Source of the DNA: Acidimicrobiaceae bacterium
GTDB taxonomy: Bacteria; Actinomycetota; Acidimicrobiia; Acidimicrobiales; Aldehydirespiratoraceae
Length of the DNA stretch: 6,599 nucleotides
Direction of reading: 5' to 3'
Assembly (NCBI GenBank): GCA_009840695.1
Contig: VXNG01000036.1
Location: forward strand, 1 to 6,599
The position numbers and the translations under genes are program-made. A model generated the notes under the pieces. That model ran no database searches, was not told the DNA's origin, and saw nothing but the letters and a program-made list of their open reading frames with translations. Each line of letters starts with the position of its first letter. Position 1 is the stretch's first letter. Of this stretch, positions 6,100 through 6,599 are shown piece by piece.

Positions 6100-6115
6100 C
6101 GTGACTTATGTCACA
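6100..6115. promoter_or_regulatory. CRP/GlxR-type operator
   Basis: CGTGACTTATGTCACA matches the CRP/GlxR consensus TGTGA-N6-TCACA at nine of ten defined positions and also has the central TA of the actinobacterial form (TGTGANNTANNTCACA). The inner half-sites GTGAC and GTCAC are perfectly symmetric. It lies between the divergent nadD operon and the sigma factor gene. Relative to the predicted sigma-gene start near 6170 its centre is at about -62, the class I activator position. The regulator itself is not in the window. Confidence 0.6.
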
Positions 6116-6134
6116 GCTCGCGCGGGCGCACATC

Positions 6135-6168
6135 TTGACTTGCCGGGAACAAACGCCTACTCTATATT
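6135..6168 (+). promoter_or_regulatory. Housekeeping-type promoter(s) of the sigma factor gene
   Basis: TTGACT (6135-6140), a 17-bp spacer and TACTCT (6158-6163) form a good principal-sigma promoter with a start near 6170. A second register five bases on, TTGCCG (6140-6145), 17 bp and TATATT (6163-6168), is also possible and would start near 6175. The predicted leader is about 115-120 nt. Confidence 0.65.
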
Positions 6169-6172
6169 GGTT
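6145..6172 (+). promoter_or_regulatory. Possible ECF-type promoter (GGGAACA-N17-GGTT)
   Basis: GGGAACA at 6145-6151 and GGTT at 6169-6172 are separated by 17 bases, close to the promoters read by the SigE/SigH/SigR group of actinobacterial ECF sigma factors (GGAA[C/T] with GTT). It overlaps the housekeeping-type elements. The motif is short, so chance cannot be excluded. Confidence 0.4.
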
Positions 6173-6188
6173 CGTCTGGGCTGGAGTA

Positions 6189-6226
6189 GCGCACTTGGAG
6201 GGTGTGCGCCCGGCACCAAATCCTCC
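6189..6226 (+). other. Alternative hairpins in the sigma-gene leader
   Basis: Fold A pairs GCGCAC (6189-6194) with GTGCGC (6204-6209) and puts GGAGG in the loop. Fold B pairs GGTG (6201-6204) with CACC (6214-6217) and GGAG (6197-6200) with CTCC (6223-6226), leaving a five-base AAATC bulge. The two share bases and cannot form together. The leader resembles no riboswitch class I know. Confidence 0.25.
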
Positions 6227-6275
6227 CCACAAAGAAAGCGAGAAGGCCGCCCTGCCGACGCGAGCGGGGTCGGTC

Positions 6276-6281
6276 AGGTGA
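6276..6281 (+). promoter_or_regulatory. Ribosome binding site fixing the sigma factor start
   Basis: AGGTGA is fully complementary to UCACCU of the 16S 3' end and lies 7 nt before ATG 6289. It favours this start over an in-frame GTG at 6202 that directly abuts a GGAGG. Confidence 0.75.
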
Positions 6282-6288
6282 ATCAGAC

Positions 6289-6599
6289 ATGAGCGACTCA
6301 GTAGGACAGTATCTCAACGAAATCGGTGCGGTGGCACTGCTCAACGCCCAAGAGGAGCGCGAGCTGTCGCAGGCCATCGAGCGCGGCGTCGAGGCCCGTA
6401 TCCGCAAGGAAGAGGGCGAGAAGGGCCGCGAGATCGACAAGGCGATCCGCGAGGCCGCCGCGGCCAAAGACCGCTTCATCCGGGCCAACCTGCGCCTGGT
6501 GGTGAGCGTGGCCCGCCGCTACCCACTTCCCCCGGGCATGGAACTGCTCGACCTCATCCAGGAGGGCAACCTCGGCCTCGAGCACGCGGTCGACAAGTT
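6289..6599 (+). CDS. Sigma-70 family RNA polymerase sigma factor (5' part)
   Basis: The first 103 codons are present and the gene runs off the right edge. Region 1.2 is residues about 3-33 ([27 protein letters not shown]). A charged linker (34-57) leads into region 2.1 ([20 protein letters not shown], 59-78) and the core-binding region 2.2 signature [18 protein letters not shown] (86-103). The short N-terminus lacks the long region 1.1 of a primary RpoD/HrdB, and [11 protein letters not shown] replaces the common 'GRGMLFLDL'. This points to a group 2 (SigB-like) or compact primary sigma factor; the DNA-contacting regions 2.4 and 4 are outside the window, so the class is not settled. The upstream region suggests dense control: a CRP-type site, overlapping promoters and a long leader. 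Confidence 0.93.
   Translation, partial: MSDSVGQYLNEIGAVALLNAQEERELSQAIERGVEARIRKEEGEKGREIDKAIREAAAAKDRFIRANLRLVVSVARRYPLPPGMELLDLIQEGNLGLEHAVDK

Noticed and set aside
6202..6288. An in-frame GTG at 6202 that would add 29 residues to the sigma factor
   Set aside because: GGAGG directly abuts the GTG with no spacing, the added residues are Arg-rich and unlike region 1, and ATG 6289 has a well-placed AGGTGA.
6101..6292. A 63-codon plus-strand frame ending in an ATGA overlap with the sigma gene
   Set aside because: It starts within the CRP-type site and runs through the promoter, so it could not be translated from the predicted transcript; no in-frame ATG, GTG or TTG follows the predicted start.
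1..6599. Mobile element, CRISPR, tRNA or rRNA
   Set aside because: I saw no transposase motifs, terminal inverted repeats, regular spaced repeats, or tRNA/rRNA signatures on either strand.

Overview
The window is GC-rich, with strongly G/C-biased third codon positions, frequent GTG starts and protein families that I associate with Actinomycetota, most likely class Acidimicrobiia. That placement rests on my memory of the families, not on a search. It looks like chromosomal core and near-core sequence. I see no mobile element, CRISPR array, tRNA or rRNA.

Layout: the 3' end of a plus-strand gene (1-113) meets a convergent minus-strand gene for an eIF2B-like/NagB-RpiA-fold protein (136-861). A divergent spacer (862-1056) holds a perfect extended -10 promoter that drives a small coiled-coil plus single-TM protein (1057-1401). 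After a GC-rich spacer (1402-1580) come a thioredoxin-fold protein (1581-2066) and, 25 bases later, a complete class I [4Fe-4S] fumarase (2092-3768). A perfect 10-bp hairpin spans the stop codons of the fumarase gene and of the convergent minus-strand operon nadD > LCP/LytR-like > rsfS (read from 6061 down to 3781), whose three genes overlap at both junctions. A 227-base divergent control region (6062-6288) then leads into the 5' part of a sigma-70 family gene (6289 to the window end).

Function: nadD makes the NAD precursor NaAD. The LCP-family membrane protein would belong to cell-envelope assembly, and RsfS silences ribosomes under starvation; from memory this gene order recurs in actinobacteria. 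The fumarase is a TCA-cycle enzyme with an oxygen-sensitive cluster, probably co-transcribed with the thioredoxin-fold gene.

The most interesting part is the region upstream of the sigma factor. A near-perfect CRP/GlxR-type palindrome (6100-6115) lies about 62 bases before the predicted start of transcription, the class I activator position. It is followed by overlapping housekeeping-type promoter elements, an ECF-type (SigE/SigH/SigR-like) promoter match, and a leader of about 120 nt that can fold in two mutually exclusive ways. Also notable are an LCP protein that has lost signature arginines, a thioredoxin-fold protein with a displaced CXXC, and three GTG starts preceded by a TANNNT box at leaderless spacing. 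I found no clear new multi-gene system; most of the window is ordinary housekeeping sequence with unusual regulatory detail.
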